Source of the DNA: Muribaculaceae bacterium
GTDB taxonomy: Bacteria > Bacteroidota > Bacteroidia > Bacteroidales > Muribaculaceae
Length of the DNA stretch: 64,000 nucleotides
NCBI GenBank assembly: GCA_022509145.1
Contig: JAFLTX010000001.1
Location: 1-64,000 of the forward strand
Reading direction: 5' to 3'
Shown here: positions 36,845 to 50,060 of the stretch, piece after piece
Numbering within the stretch: position 1 is the first letter of the stretch
How the letters are laid out: each line of letters begins with the position of its first letter
The notes under the pieces: model-generated
The model's database searches: none
What the model was told of the DNA's origin: nothing
What the model saw: only the letters and a program-made list of their open reading frames with translations
Translations under genes and position numbers: made by a program

Positions 36845-38422
36845 ATGGATATAAATAAAGAGATAGAGAGAAGGCGGACCTTTGCCATCATCTCACACCC
36901 GGATGCGGGCAAAACTACTTTGACGGAGAAACTTCTGCTCTTCGGCGGGGCAATCCATGTGGCCGGCGCCGTCAAGAGCAACAAGATAAAGAAGACAGCG
37001 ACCTCCGACTGGATGGAGATCGAGAAACAGAGGGGTATCTCCGTAGCCACCTCCGTAATGGGATTTGAATATGACGGATATAAAATCAATATTCTTGATA
37101 CCCCCGGTCACCAGGATTTCGCTGAAGACACCTTCCGAACTTTGACCGCCGTTGACTCGGTAATAATCGTGGTAGACGCGGCCAAAGGCGTGGAGCGGCA
37201 GACGCGCAAGCTGATGGAGGTGTGCAGGATGAGAAAGACTCCTGTGATAATCTTCGTCAACAAGATGGACCGCGAGGGGAAAGACCCGTTTGATCTTCTC
37301 GACGAGCTTGAGAAAGAGTTGCAGATCAGAGTGAGACCGCTGTCGTGGCCCATCAACGGGGGCGCGAAGTTCAAGGGCGTCTTCAACATCTTCGAGCATA
37401 CTCTGGATCTCTTCACACCGTCGAAAGAGACCGTGACCGAACGCGTGCAGATCTCCGACATCAACTCGCCAGAGATAGAGAAGATTGTAGGCGAGGAAGA
37501 TACAGCCAAGCTGCGTGAGGATATGGAACTGATTGACGGGGTATATCCGGAATTTGACAAGGAAGAGTATCTCCAGGGGGAGGTGGCGCCGGTATTTTTT
37601 GGCTCTGCGCTCAACACTTTCGGGGTGAAGGAGCTTCTGGATTGCTTCATAAGGATAGCGCCGTCGCCCAAACCGGTCGAGACCGACGAGAGGGAAGTGA
37701 AGCCCACGGACCCGGGTTTTTCGGGATTCGTGTTCAAGATACACGCCAACATGGACCCCAACCACCGTTCGTGCATCGCCTTTGTAAAGATATGCTCCGG
37801 GAAGTTTGAGAGAAATGTGAACTACAAGCATATCCGCAGCGGCAAGATGATGCGTTTCAGCGCTCCTACGGCCTTCATGGCTCAGAAGAAGAGCGTGGTC
37901 GACGAGGCTTACCCCGGCGATATAGTGGGGTTGCCCGACACAGGAAACTTCAAGATTGGCGACACTTTGACGGGTGGCGAGAATCTGAATTTCAAGGGAT
38001 TGCCCTCGTTCTCGCCTGAGATTTTCAAATATATCGAAAACGACGACCCTATGAAAGCGAAGCAACTCGAGAAGGGTATACGCCAGCTGATGGACGAGGG
38101 CGTGGCCCAGATGTTTGTGAGCCAGTTTAACGGTCGCAAGATTATCGGCACAGTGGGGCAGTTGCAGTTTGAGGTGATTCAGTACCGGCTTCTGCATGAG
38201 TATGGCGCCCAGTGCCGGTGGGAACCGTTGTCGCTCTACAAGGCTTGCTGGATCGAAAGCGACGACGAGAAGGAGCTTGAGAACTTCAAGAAGCGCAAGC
38301 ACCAGTTCATGGCCACCGACAAGGAAGGGCGAGACGTGTTTATGGCCGACTCTAACTATGTGTTGCAGATGGCCCAGAAAGATTTCCCAGCCATCACCTT
38401 CCATTTTAGTTCTGAATTTTAG
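36845..38422 (+). CDS. prfC: Peptide chain release factor 3
   Basis: ORF 525 aa; '[31 protein letters not shown]', '[12 protein letters not shown]', '[16 protein letters not shown]'. Confidence 0.96.
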   Translation: MDINKEIERRRTFAIISHPDAGKTTLTEKLLLFGGAIHVAGAVKSNKIKKTATSDWMEIEKQRGISVATSVMGFEYDGYKINILDTPGHQDFAEDTFRTLTAVDSVIIVVDAAKGVERQTRKLMEVCRMRKTPVIIFVNKMDREGKDPFDLLDELEKELQIRVRPLSWPINGGAKFKGVFNIFEHTLDLFTPSKETVTERVQISDINSPEIEKIVGEEDTAKLREDMELIDGVYPEFDKEEYLQGEVAPVFFGSALNTFGVKELLDCFIRIAPSPKPVETDEREVKPTDPGFSGFVFKIHANMDPNHRSCIAFVKICSGKFERNVNYKHIRSGKMMRFSAPTAFMAQKKSVVDEAYPGDIVGLPDTGNFKIGDTLTGGENLNFKGLPSFSPEIFKYIENDDPMKAKQLEKGIRQLMDEGVAQMFVSQFNGRKIIGTVGQLQFEVIQYRLLHEYGAQCRWEPLSLYKACWIESDDEKELENFKKRKHQFMATDKEGRDVFMADSNYVLQMAQKDFPAITFHFSSEF

Positions 38423-38489
38423 CCCGGATGCACGCGCTTTTTCAAAGTGCGGAGCATCGGGCAGAACTCTATTCGGTCTTTTTCTGCTT

Positions 38490-39275
38490 TCAGGAATGGG
38501 CGAAGATGAGGGCTGAATCGAGAATCTGATTCTCGGCAGTCGAGAGGCGGAATATTATCTTTTCAGCTTCCCAGGTGGTATCCTCGCCTGATTCGGAATT
38601 GTTTACGGTAACAGCCTCGGCGTGGGAGTCGATGGTGACCGTTTCGCCGTATTTGGCTTCGTGGAAGAAAGCTATCTCGAAGCGCGAGAGACGGTGGGTG
38701 CGGTAGAAGTCGAGGGAGAATTGATTCTGGAGGATGGAGATGTAGCGCACGGTATTTACGTGGCAATAGTAGTCCAGATCAGTGAATTTAAAAGTATAAT
38801 CGCGTGTTTCTTCAGGCTGAAACGGGCGATTTTTCGCGTTGCGGGTAATAGGGCAGAACCCTTTTCCGCGGATGCACTCTTCGTCGAGATTCAGGGAGGC
38901 GGTGCCGAGGCCGCGATGGGAATTGAGGTCGATTATCATCCAAACCGAACGAACGTATCCGAGCGTTTCTCCCGACTCGGAAACCACTGAGAAACAGCGC
39001 TCCGAGAAGTGCGGATTCCAGTCTTCCACCCAGGTTGAAAGCGTGTAGTGCTCGCCTGTTGACGGCCATCTCGACATCTCTACGGCCAGACGCGAGAGCA
39101 CCCAGCCTTTCCCTTCCGGCTCGAGGTTCAGGAATCCTATGCCGAGGAGGTTGGCATGGTCGGTAGCCACATCTATTATCTGCGATACCAGAAGGGTGAG
39201 CGGCAACTGCCTAAGGGCATTGCTTTCGCTCGGCTTCACCATAAATTCACGACTGAAAACTTTGATGGATTCCAT
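38490..39275 (-). CDS. Acyl-ACP thioesterase-like protein
   Basis: ORF 261 aa; double hotdog-like, 'FTDLDYYCHVNTVRYISIL' typical. Confidence 0.82.
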   Translation of the reverse strand: MESIKVFSREFMVKPSESNALRQLPLTLLVSQIIDVATDHANLLGIGFLNLEPEGKGWVLSRLAVEMSRWPSTGEHYTLSTWVEDWNPHFSERCFSVVSESGETLGYVRSVWMIIDLNSHRGLGTASLNLDEECIRGKGFCPITRNAKNRPFQPEETRDYTFKFTDLDYYCHVNTVRYISILQNQFSLDFYRTHRLSRFEIAFFHEAKYGETVTIDSHAEAVTVNNSESGEDTTWEAEKIIFRLSTAENQILDSALIFAHS

Positions 39276-39302
39276 AAACTTAGAATTAAAGGAGACTGAG
39301 AA

Positions 39303-40550
39303 TCAGGCAGGAGTGTAACGGGTGAAATTAAGGCCTATCTCGACTGTAGTGGTGTCGAGAAGAAGCTGCTTGAGTTGTGGGAGCAGCTCTTCAATGGCTG
39401 CCAAAACTTCCTGATCCGGAACAACTTGGCCTAATTTCTGGAGCAACCCTTGGAGAATCTGCGGGTTGGCCTCTATCGCCTCCACCACCTGTGAGAGCAA
39501 TCCGAGGATTACCGGCGTGGAAACGTAGATAGAAAGGTTGTTGTCAGATAGCTGATAGGTGAGGGGAATCCCGTCGGTGCACATTTTCAGCACCCCGGGA
39601 ATCATCCCTTTGAGAATCAGCAGTAAGTCTTGTTGAAGGCCGTCTTCGCTGTCGGAGCGGAAAGAGATGTCGGGGTTGTCGCCCGGGTCAGACTGCGCCA
39701 CGAGCCAACGGCCGGCAAGTGTGGTCGGGTTGGGGAAAAGCAGGAGGTTCGAGCCTCCGGCAGCCACGTATTGCAAGGTGTTGCCAACGGATGTCATAAG
39801 CTGGGTGGCGCCTCCCACCGACGAGTAATAGCGAACCACGATGTTGCCGTTTTCAAGGAAGGCCACCGTCTGCAGCGCCGATGAATAAAGCTGCTCGATC
39901 GAGCTGTAAGCGGTGTCGTGATAGGTCGGAATAATCGGAACCAGGGATAGGAGGTCAAGCACCTGGGAGAGGTCTACATGGATGGCAGAAGAGGGGTTGA
40001 GCTCCCATACGAGGTGGAAAGGCGATTCGAGGATTTGAGCCCCTTCGCGCTTGAGCTTCACGGGCACCCACACCGAACCTGCCAACACCTCAGAACGCAG
40101 CTTAACGTCGGAGATGTTGAGCACCAGGCTGTCGGCCTGGAGTTTTCCGCTGTAGTTGAAAGAGGAGACATAATCTGATTGCGACGAGCCTTGGAATGCG
40201 TAATAATCGCCGGCGTCGCGCAGAGTAATCGGGAGTGATATTTCCGGAGAACCCGGTATTACACCCGGAGCCGGGCCGGTGCCGGAGAGACCGAGCGAGG
40301 AGAGGAGGCTGAGGTCGGTAAGGCCTTTGCACTCCAGCTTCGCAGCCGACACGCCGTCGGCGGGAATGAAGGTTACTTCCTTGGCCGGCATGAGCTCCGA
40401 GGCGTAGCGGAGTTTCAGCTTTGAACCGCTGTAGACGTGGCTTTCTGACACATCCGGCAGCGGAATGGCTTCATCCTTGCTGCACGCCCCCAAAATCAGG
40501 GCTGTGGCGCAGAGAAGGAGAAGCTTGCGGAAAGAAGTCATAAGCTTCAT
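39303..40550 (-). CDS. Secreted lipoprotein (possibly DUF4925-like)
   Basis: ORF 415 aa; lipobox 'LILGACSKDE'. Confidence 0.65.
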   Translation of the reverse strand: MKLMTSFRKLLLLCATALILGACSKDEAIPLPDVSESHVYSGSKLKLRYASELMPAKEVTFIPADGVSAAKLECKGLTDLSLLSSLGLSGTGPAPGVIPGSPEISLPITLRDAGDYYAFQGSSQSDYVSSFNYSGKLQADSLVLNISDVKLRSEVLAGSVWVPVKLKREGAQILESPFHLVWELNPSSAIHVDLSQVLDLLSLVPIIPTYHDTAYSSIEQLYSSALQTVAFLENGNIVVRYYSSVGGATQLMTSVGNTLQYVAAGGSNLLLFPNPTTLAGRWLVAQSDPGDNPDISFRSDSEDGLQQDLLLILKGMIPGVLKMCTDGIPLTYQLSDNNLSIYVSTPVILGLLSQVVEAIEANPQILQGLLQKLGQVVPDQEVLAAIEELLPQLKQLLLDTTTVEIGLNFTRYTPA

Positions 40551-40840
40551 ATTTCAAAATCTACGCAGGCGCGGTTATCCTTGAAATCCTTGATGATGGC
40601 AGCGGCCGCGAGATGGTCGGGATGCTCGGCATAACGCTTGAGGTCTTCCCAGTTGTCTACGTCGGCTATCAGCACGATGTCCCACTCTTCGTCGGGATTG
40701 GCGTTGATGCCCACCTGCATGTTGCGCAGGAAATCAAGTTTCTCGGGGAGGGCGAGCAGAGCGTCGCGGAAGCGGGAGGCGGCATCCAGTCGCTCCTTGG
40801 GAGTTCCTTTCAGTTTGAAGGATACGATATGGCGAAGCAT
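40547..40840 (-). CDS. Dabb-family stress-responsive A/B barrel protein
   Basis: ORF 97 aa; 'MLRHIVSFKLKGTPKE...LPEKLDFLRNMQVGINANPDEEWDIVLIADVDNWEDLKRYAEHPDH'. Confidence 0.9.
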   Translation of the reverse strand: MLRHIVSFKLKGTPKERLDAASRFRDALLALPEKLDFLRNMQVGINANPDEEWDIVLIADVDNWEDLKRYAEHPDHLAAAAIIKDFKDNRACVDFEI

Positions 40841-40877
40841 AGGCTTTTGACTGTTAGATGTTGGATGTTATCGATGT

Positions 40878-43918
<3,041 letters not shown>

Positions 43919-43929
<11 letters not shown>

Positions 43930-44734
43930 CTGTCAGTTGTTTGAAGAAATCAGAAATAGCATTCGCGTCTTCGTCGAGATTTTCGTGGAAGAGGATGGGT
44001 ATGCCTCTCGCCTTTGCTCTCTCCAGAAGATTGCGGGGAGGGAAGGGGAGGTGGAAAATCACGGCGTCGGCATTGTCGATAGCCATAAAGTGGAGAAGGT
44101 CGGTATTGAGCGGGAGCTTCTCGTATTGGGCTATCACCTCCTCGTCGAAACCTTCGTCACGGAGCTTGAGGAGGAAATCTTTTGCGAGACGTCCGGTTAT
44201 TTCGCCGGGGAGCACGGAATATACCACCTTGCTGGTGAGATAGGTTGATTCTCTGGCGTAAAGTTTTTTGAGGTAGAGGGGGAGAAGCGCCGAGATCCAG
44301 CCGGATACGTGGACAATCGAGGGGTCCCAGAGCAGTTTTTTCACCGTGTCGGCTGTGCCGTGGGCAAAGTAAATGGCACGTTCGTCGTTGTCCGGACGGT
44401 TGCTTCCAAGCTCGTCCACATCGTCTTTGCTTTTTGTGAAATAGTCGTCGTTGTCAACGAAATAGACCTGAATGCGGGACGGTTGGAGCGAAGCCACCTT
44501 GATCACGAGAGGGTGGTCGTTGTTATTGATGGAAATATTTACACCGCTGAGCCGAATCACTTCGTGGAGCTGGTTTCTGCGTTCGTTTACCACTCCGAAT
44601 TTCGGCATAAACGTGCGCACCTCATAGCCCTTTGCAGCCAGTCGCTGCGGGAACATCTTGCCTAAAGTAGGCTCTTCCACCGGGAGATACGGGAAGATTT
44701 TATGGGTTACCAACAATAGTCTCTCTTTTGCCAT
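43919..44734 (-). CDS. Glycogen/starch synthase GT5 N-terminal domain-like protein (single domain)
   Basis: ORF 271 aa; 'LPVEEPTLGKMFPQRLAAKGYEVRTFMPKFGVVNERRNQLHEVIRLSG', 'VHVSGWISALLPLYLK'; no C-terminal GT1 domain. Confidence 0.8.
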
Positions 44735-44995
44735 TTTAAGAAAATTTTGTACCCTACAGGGGCGCCGGGAGTCGCGGGTTTCTTACCGCCCGAAGGGGCT
44801 CCCGCCGTTAGCCCAGAATAATCACGCAAAGTTACAAAATTTTTGCGACATAAGCAAGTGCCACCACCCTCCGCCCTCCTAAATTCTGCCAATACCCCGC
44901 AACTGCCACTCTATGAGGTAGTAGTGCCCACACGGGTATGCCTCTCATTCTTTGCAAATTTTCGATTAAAAAGTGAATTTGCAAATCTGGGGGGG

Positions 44996-47326
44996 TTATT
45001 TGGGGGCTAAGGCGAGGTTGAGGACTTCCGGAATGGTGGAGGCGTAGAGGAAGGTAAGGCCGGAAGTGTACTTGGCCGGTATATCTTCTATGTCAGGGCG
45101 ATTTTTCTCGGAGAGGATTATGGTGGAGATGCCGGCTCGTTTGGCCGCAAGAATTTTCTCCTTGATCCCTCCCACAGGAAGCACTTTTCCTCGGAGCGTA
45201 ACCTCTCCGGTCATTGCCAGGCTCCCCTTCAACGGACGGTCGGTGAAGGCGCTGATCATCGAAGTGACCATCGTGATCCCGGCTGAAGGACCGTCTTTCG
45301 GCACAGCTCCTTCCGGCACGTGAAGGTGAACGTCGGTTTTTGGGAAGCACGACGGGTCGATGTCGAGCGAAGCGGCGTTGGCCTTGATCCATTGAAGGGC
45401 GAGTGTGGCCGATTCTTTCATCACATCACCCAGGTTGCCGGTGAGAGTGATGTTCCCCTTACCTTCCGACAGCGACGACTCGAAATATAGAATCTCGCCG
45501 CCCACGGGAGTCCACGCCAACCCCGCCACAACACCTACGGGAAGATCGGTTTCGTAAACCTCTTTCATCACATCTTCCTTCCCGAGAAGGCTGCGCAACT
45601 CTTTCTCGTTGATTTTCTTCGGGAACGGGCTGCCGCTGACTTTCTTGACTGCAATCTTGCGGAGCACCTTTGCGAGCACCTTCTCGAGGCCGCGCACACC
45701 GCTCTCGCGCGTGTAGTTCTCTATAGCGGCACGTATCGCACCGTCGGTAAACTGCACCTCCTTTTTGGCAAAGCCGTGGTTTTCAAGAAGTTTTGGGATA
45801 AGATGACGCTTTGCAATCTCCAGTTTTTCCTCCAGAATATATCCGGAGATATCGATGAGCTCCATCCTGTCGCGCAGCGGGGCCGAGATAGTGGAGATGT
45901 CGTTGGCCGTAGCTATGAAGAACACCTTCGAGAGGTCGTAATCGATATCAAGGTAATTGTCGTGGAAACGGCTGTTCTGCTCAGGGTCAAGTACTTCCAG
46001 GAGAGCTTGCGCCGGATCTCCGCGATGGTCGTGACCTATCTTGTCAATCTCGTCGAGCACGAAGACGGGGTTGTTGGTTTTGAGCTTCGAGAGGGAGGTG
46101 ATTATACGGCCGGGAAGGGCACCGATGTATGTGCGCCGGTGGCCACGGAGCTGAGTTTCGTCGTGCAGGCCGCCCAGTGAGATCCTGGCGTATTCGCGGC
46201 CTATAGAGTCGGCGATCGACTTGCAGAGCGAAGTCTTCCCCACACCGGGAGCACCGTAGAGGCAAAGGATAGGCGAACGCATGTCGCCGCGAAGTTTCAA
46301 CACGGCGATATGCTCAATGATGCGCTCCTTTATCTTTTCGAGGCCATATTGGTCTTTCTCAAGGTCTTTGCGGAGTTTGACAAGGTCGATTTCGGCTTCT
46401 GAAACGTTGTTCCACGGCAGGGAGAGAAGCATCTCGAGATAAGTGTATTGGAGGGCGTAGTCGGGACTTGTGGGATTGTAACGACGCAGTTTGCCGAGCT
46501 CCTTCCGGAAAGCCTCCGCGGTCTCAGGAGACCAGTTCATAAGATCTGCCCGCTCTTCCAGGCGCACGATATCTTCCTCCTCGCCTTCGCCGATTTCATT
46601 TTGAATGGTGCGCATCTGGGCGCGCAGGAGATGGTTGCGTTGCTCGCGGTCCATTTCCATAGACGCTTTGGTGAAAATCTCGCGGCGCAGATCGATTTCG
46701 CGCTTTATCTGGTCGAGGGCCATGAGAGCTTTCTCTCCGCGCTTGTAGAGATCCTGCTCCAGCGCCATATCGAGTTTCTTGTCATACGGGATAGGCGAAG
46801 TGACTATCAGGAAGTTGAGATAGATTTCAGGGTCGTCGGTGATCTCCTTGGGGGCGGCGAGATGCACGTTGGTGTTTTCGAGGAAGAATTCTTTGAGTTC
46901 GTCATAGACCCGTTCCACCAATTTCAGCATCATCAGATACTCCTCCCGCTTGTTTTTTCTTACCTTGTCGGGACGAGCCACGAAATTTCCGTAGAAGAAA
47001 TTTTTATCCCGGTTGTCGTCGGGGAATACCTCTACTGCCTGTTCGCAAGCCAGGAATGCGCTCTTGGCACCGTCGGGAAGGTCTATGATTCTCAGCACCT
47101 TGGCAAAGACGCCGACACCGCTTAAATTTTCTACAAACAGTCCTTTCGAAGGATCCTTCACCGGGGAAATCACTACGAAGCCGTCCATGTTCAAAACTTT
47201 GGTCAGGATGCGTTCCTGGTCTTCGTTTTCCACGGGAACGGGGAGCGGAACTCCCTGGAAAGGTACAACTTGAGATGTCGGTATGATTATGGTGTCAAGA
47301 GCAGATCTGTTCCTTGTCTTTGGCAT
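44996..47326 (-). CDS. lon: ATP-dependent protease La
   Basis: ORF 776 aa; 'YGAPGVGKTSLCKSIADSIGREYARISLGGLHDETQLRGHRRTYIGALPGRI', 'PKDGPSAGITMVTSM'. Confidence 0.97.
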   Translation of the reverse strand: MPKTRNRSALDTIIIPTSQVVPFQGVPLPVPVENEDQERILTKVLNMDGFVVISPVKDPSKGLFVENLSGVGVFAKVLRIIDLPDGAKSAFLACEQAVEVFPDDNRDKNFFYGNFVARPDKVRKNKREEYLMMLKLVERVYDELKEFFLENTNVHLAAPKEITDDPEIYLNFLIVTSPIPYDKKLDMALEQDLYKRGEKALMALDQIKREIDLRREIFTKASMEMDREQRNHLLRAQMRTIQNEIGEGEEEDIVRLEERADLMNWSPETAEAFRKELGKLRRYNPTSPDYALQYTYLEMLLSLPWNNVSEAEIDLVKLRKDLEKDQYGLEKIKERIIEHIAVLKLRGDMRSPILCLYGAPGVGKTSLCKSIADSIGREYARISLGGLHDETQLRGHRRTYIGALPGRIITSLSKLKTNNPVFVLDEIDKIGHDHRGDPAQALLEVLDPEQNSRFHDNYLDIDYDLSKVFFIATANDISTISAPLRDRMELIDISGYILEEKLEIAKRHLIPKLLENHGFAKKEVQFTDGAIRAAIENYTRESGVRGLEKVLAKVLRKIAVKKVSGSPFPKKINEKELRSLLGKEDVMKEVYETDLPVGVVAGLAWTPVGGEILYFESSLSEGKGNITLTGNLGDVMKESATLALQWIKANAASLDIDPSCFPKTDVHLHVPEGAVPKDGPSAGITMVTSMISAFTDRPLKGSLAMTGEVTLRGKVLPVGGIKEKILAAKRAGISTIILSEKNRPDIEDIPAKYTSGLTFLYASTIPEVLNLALAPK

Positions 47327-47401
47327 TGCGTTTATTAATTTTTGGAATCTGAAATCGGTTGCAAAATTAATAAAAATTATGCTTAAATTTGCATTGAAAA
47401 G

Positions 47402-48136
47402 ATGTCAAGGATGGTTGAAAAGGGAGTATTCAGATTCAAGAAATTCTCAGTGAGACACACCCGGAGCAGCATGAAAGTAGGTGTTGACGGGGTGCTTCTC
47501 GGAGCGTGGGGAGGAGTCGAGGGTAATATCGGACTTGACATCGGCACAGGTTGCGGTCTCATCGCGCTGATGGCAGCCCAACGGAATCCGGAAGCTGAAA
47601 TCACGGCTATCGACAATCATCAGCCGTCGGTAGAAGAAGCCGCAGAAAATTTTAATGAAGCCGACGCCGCTGGACGGTTGAAGGCTTTCTACGGCAACGT
47701 GTTGGAGTTTGGGGAGAAGGAAGAGAACGCCGGGCGATTTGATTTTATATTGAGCAATCCGCCATATTTCGATTCCGGCATCGACCGGCCCGTCACGGCC
47801 AGGGAGCAGGCACGCCATCAGGGAGAATTGACGTTGGAGAAGTTGGCGACGGTAGCGGCAAGGATGTTGAAGAAAGGGGGAAGATTCTCGCTGATAATCC
47901 CGTTTGAATTCAGAGAAAGGATCACGCTTGCCGCGGCGGACTGTGGGCTATACCCTACACGCATATGTACGGTGGCCGACAAACCCGGGAAGAAGCCTAA
48001 ACGGATTATGGTTGAATTTGAAAAAAAAAGCGGTGCCACGTGCGCTGAAGAGCTGCTCTATCTCCGGGAAGAAAACGGCTCGTACTCCCAAGCTTACAAG
48101 AGCTTGACCGACGATTTCTATTTAGGCCTTCCCTGA
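47402..48136 (+). CDS. tRNA1(Val) (adenine(37)-N6)-methyltransferase-like
   Basis: ORF 244 aa; 'KVGVDGVLLGAWG', 'DIGTGCGLIALMAAQR', 'ILSNPPYFDSG'; start may be 47411. Confidence 0.88.
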   Translation: MSRMVEKGVFRFKKFSVRHTRSSMKVGVDGVLLGAWGGVEGNIGLDIGTGCGLIALMAAQRNPEAEITAIDNHQPSVEEAAENFNEADAAGRLKAFYGNVLEFGEKEENAGRFDFILSNPPYFDSGIDRPVTAREQARHQGELTLEKLATVAARMLKKGGRFSLIIPFEFRERITLAAADCGLYPTRICTVADKPGKKPKRIMVEFEKKSGATCAEELLYLREENGSYSQAYKSLTDDFYLGLP

Positions 48137-48197
48137 CACTCAGAAAAGGCCTTGTTTCATATCGAGAAAAGATTCGGGTAAAAATTGCCCGTCTGTA

Positions 48198-48980
48198 TCA
48201 GTCGTCGTTGATTTCGTCTTGAGGCTCGTATCGGTTGAGCAGCAGGTTGATGAGCATCACGATGGCATGGTTTGTTGCGCTCTCTATCACCTGGTTGCGG
48301 TCTCCTTCGAAATGTCTACATTCAGAAACAAGCTGGTCACGGTATTTTGCTGCGATCCATACCGTGCCTACGGGCTTGAACTTCGAGCCGCCGTCGGGCC
48401 CTGCGATGCCGCTTGTGGCGATGGCGCAGTCCGACCGCATCACCGCCGAGACACCTTCCGCCATTGCTTCGACCACCTGCCGGCTTACCGCTCCGTATTT
48501 CTGGATCAGGCCGCCCGAAACGTTGAGCACACGCGTCTTCACCTCGTTGCTGTAGCTCACCACGCTGCCGAGATAATAGTTGGATGAGCCTGCCACCTGG
48601 GTAATCTTATGGGCTATGTTGCCGCCCGTGCAGCTTTCGGCGCTGCTCACCGTCAGTTCCTTTTCGCGCAGAGAATCGCCGAGAACTTCTGCGATGCTCT
48701 TGTCTTCGGTCGATACGGTTTCGTGCGAGAAGATGCCGCTCAGGGTCTGATGAAACTTGTTCATCTTGAAACGAAGCAGCTCCACACCGGTGTTGACGCC
48801 GGTGAGAGTGATTTTGGTAACCAGACCGGAGTTGTCTACCGAAATCTTCACATATTCAGGGAGTTGAGCTTCGAAATGCCTGATGATTTTGGTGAGTTCC
48901 TGGCGCGTGTAGCCGTAGATAACCACGTGGCGTTTCTCTTCGTGGGCTGTGGCTCCGTCTTTATTGGTAAGCTTAGTCAT
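48198..48980 (-). CDS. CinA-family protein (nicotinamide-nucleotide amidohydrolase domain) with N-terminal extension
   Basis: ORF 260 aa; 'LTVSSAESCTGGNIAHKITQVAGSSNYYLGSVVSYSNEVK', 'ATSGIAGPDGGSKFKPVGTVWIA'. Confidence 0.9.
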   Translation of the reverse strand: MTKLTNKDGATAHEEKRHVVIYGYTRQELTKIIRHFEAQLPEYVKISVDNSGLVTKITLTGVNTGVELLRFKMNKFHQTLSGIFSHETVSTEDKSIAEVLGDSLREKELTVSSAESCTGGNIAHKITQVAGSSNYYLGSVVSYSNEVKTRVLNVSGGLIQKYGAVSRQVVEAMAEGVSAVMRSDCAIATSGIAGPDGGSKFKPVGTVWIAAKYRDQLVSECRHFEGDRNQVIESATNHAIVMLINLLLNRYEPQDEINDD

Positions 48981-49999
48981 AATTTGGCAGCAATTTTAGC
49001 GTAAGGTGTTTCGTCGAGAGAGGAGAAATCTCCGTCGAGGAATTTATAATAACCCACCGTGGCCACCATTGCGGCATTGTCGGTGGTGTATTTCAAAGGA
49101 GGAATCCAGGCCTTGATGCCGTGTTTGGCAGCAAGCTTCTCCACGGCGCCGCGCACGCCGCTGTTGGCCGAGACTCCGCCGCCGATGGCTATGTCGGCCG
49201 GCTTGTAGATGCCGATGCTTTTCTCGAGCTTCTCCATCAGAATCTCGATGATTACATTCTGAAGGGAGGCGGCAAGGTCTTCCTGGCGCTCTGCGATGAA
49301 GTTCGGATTGGTCTTGAGCTCGTCGCGCAGAGTGTAGAGGAAAGAGGTCTTTAGGCCGGAGAAACTGTAGTCGAGGCCGGGAATGTGGGGTTTGCTGAAG
49401 CGGAAAGCCTTGGGGTTGCCGGTCTTGGCCAGACGGTCGATTACCGGGCCTGCGGGATAGGGGAGATTCATCACCTTTCCGCATTTGTCGAAGGCTTCGC
49501 CTGCGGCGTCGTCGATCGTTGAGCCAACAATTTCCATCTCGTTGGCGCTTTTCACCACAATGATTTGGGAATTTCCACCCGAAATGAGAAGGGTGAGATA
49601 AGGGAAAGGAGGCACGGAATCCTCTTCCGATTCGCGGATGAGCGGAGAAAGCGCGTGTCCCTGCAGGTGATTCACCTCTACGAGCGGAATGTCGAGAGCA
49701 AGAGAGAGGCCTTTTGCAAAACTGCTCCCTACCAGAAGCGAGCCGATGAGACCGGGGCCACGGGTGTAGGCAATGGCCGACAGCTCGTCTTTGGACACTC
49801 CCGCCTGCCGGAGCGCTTCGGCAACAACGGGCACGATGTTCTGCTGGTGGGCGCGGGAGGCAAGCTCGGGTACCACACCGCCGTAAGATTCATGCACTTT
49901 TTGTGAGGCAATCACATTGCTCAACACCACTCCGTCGCGCACCACGGCTGCCGAAGTGTCGTCGCATGAAGACTCGATTCCTAATATAACTCTGCTCAT
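48977..49999 (-). CDS. tsaD: tRNA N6-adenosine threonylcarbamoyltransferase
   Basis: ORF 340 aa; 'ILGIESSCDDTSAAVV', 'EVNHLQGHALSPL', 'GGNSQI', 'GGVSANSGVR'. Confidence 0.97.
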   Translation of the reverse strand: MSRVILGIESSCDDTSAAVVRDGVVLSNVIASQKVHESYGGVVPELASRAHQQNIVPVVAEALRQAGVSKDELSAIAYTRGPGLIGSLLVGSSFAKGLSLALDIPLVEVNHLQGHALSPLIRESEEDSVPPFPYLTLLISGGNSQIIVVKSANEMEIVGSTIDDAAGEAFDKCGKVMNLPYPAGPVIDRLAKTGNPKAFRFSKPHIPGLDYSFSGLKTSFLYTLRDELKTNPNFIAERQEDLAASLQNVIIEILMEKLEKSIGIYKPADIAIGGGVSANSGVRGAVEKLAAKHGIKAWIPPLKYTTDNAAMVATVGYYKFLDGDFSSLDETPYAKIAAKL

Positions 50000-50060
50000 T
50001 TTGCTACAAATTTACTAAAAATTCCGCGAATTTTGCTAATTTTGTGCAAAACCACTGAGT

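Noticed and set aside
36893-38404. 503-aa ORF on the - strand antisense to prfC
   Set aside because: Composition is that of a shadow ORF (His/Leu/Val-rich, no domain) and prfC on the + strand is unambiguous.
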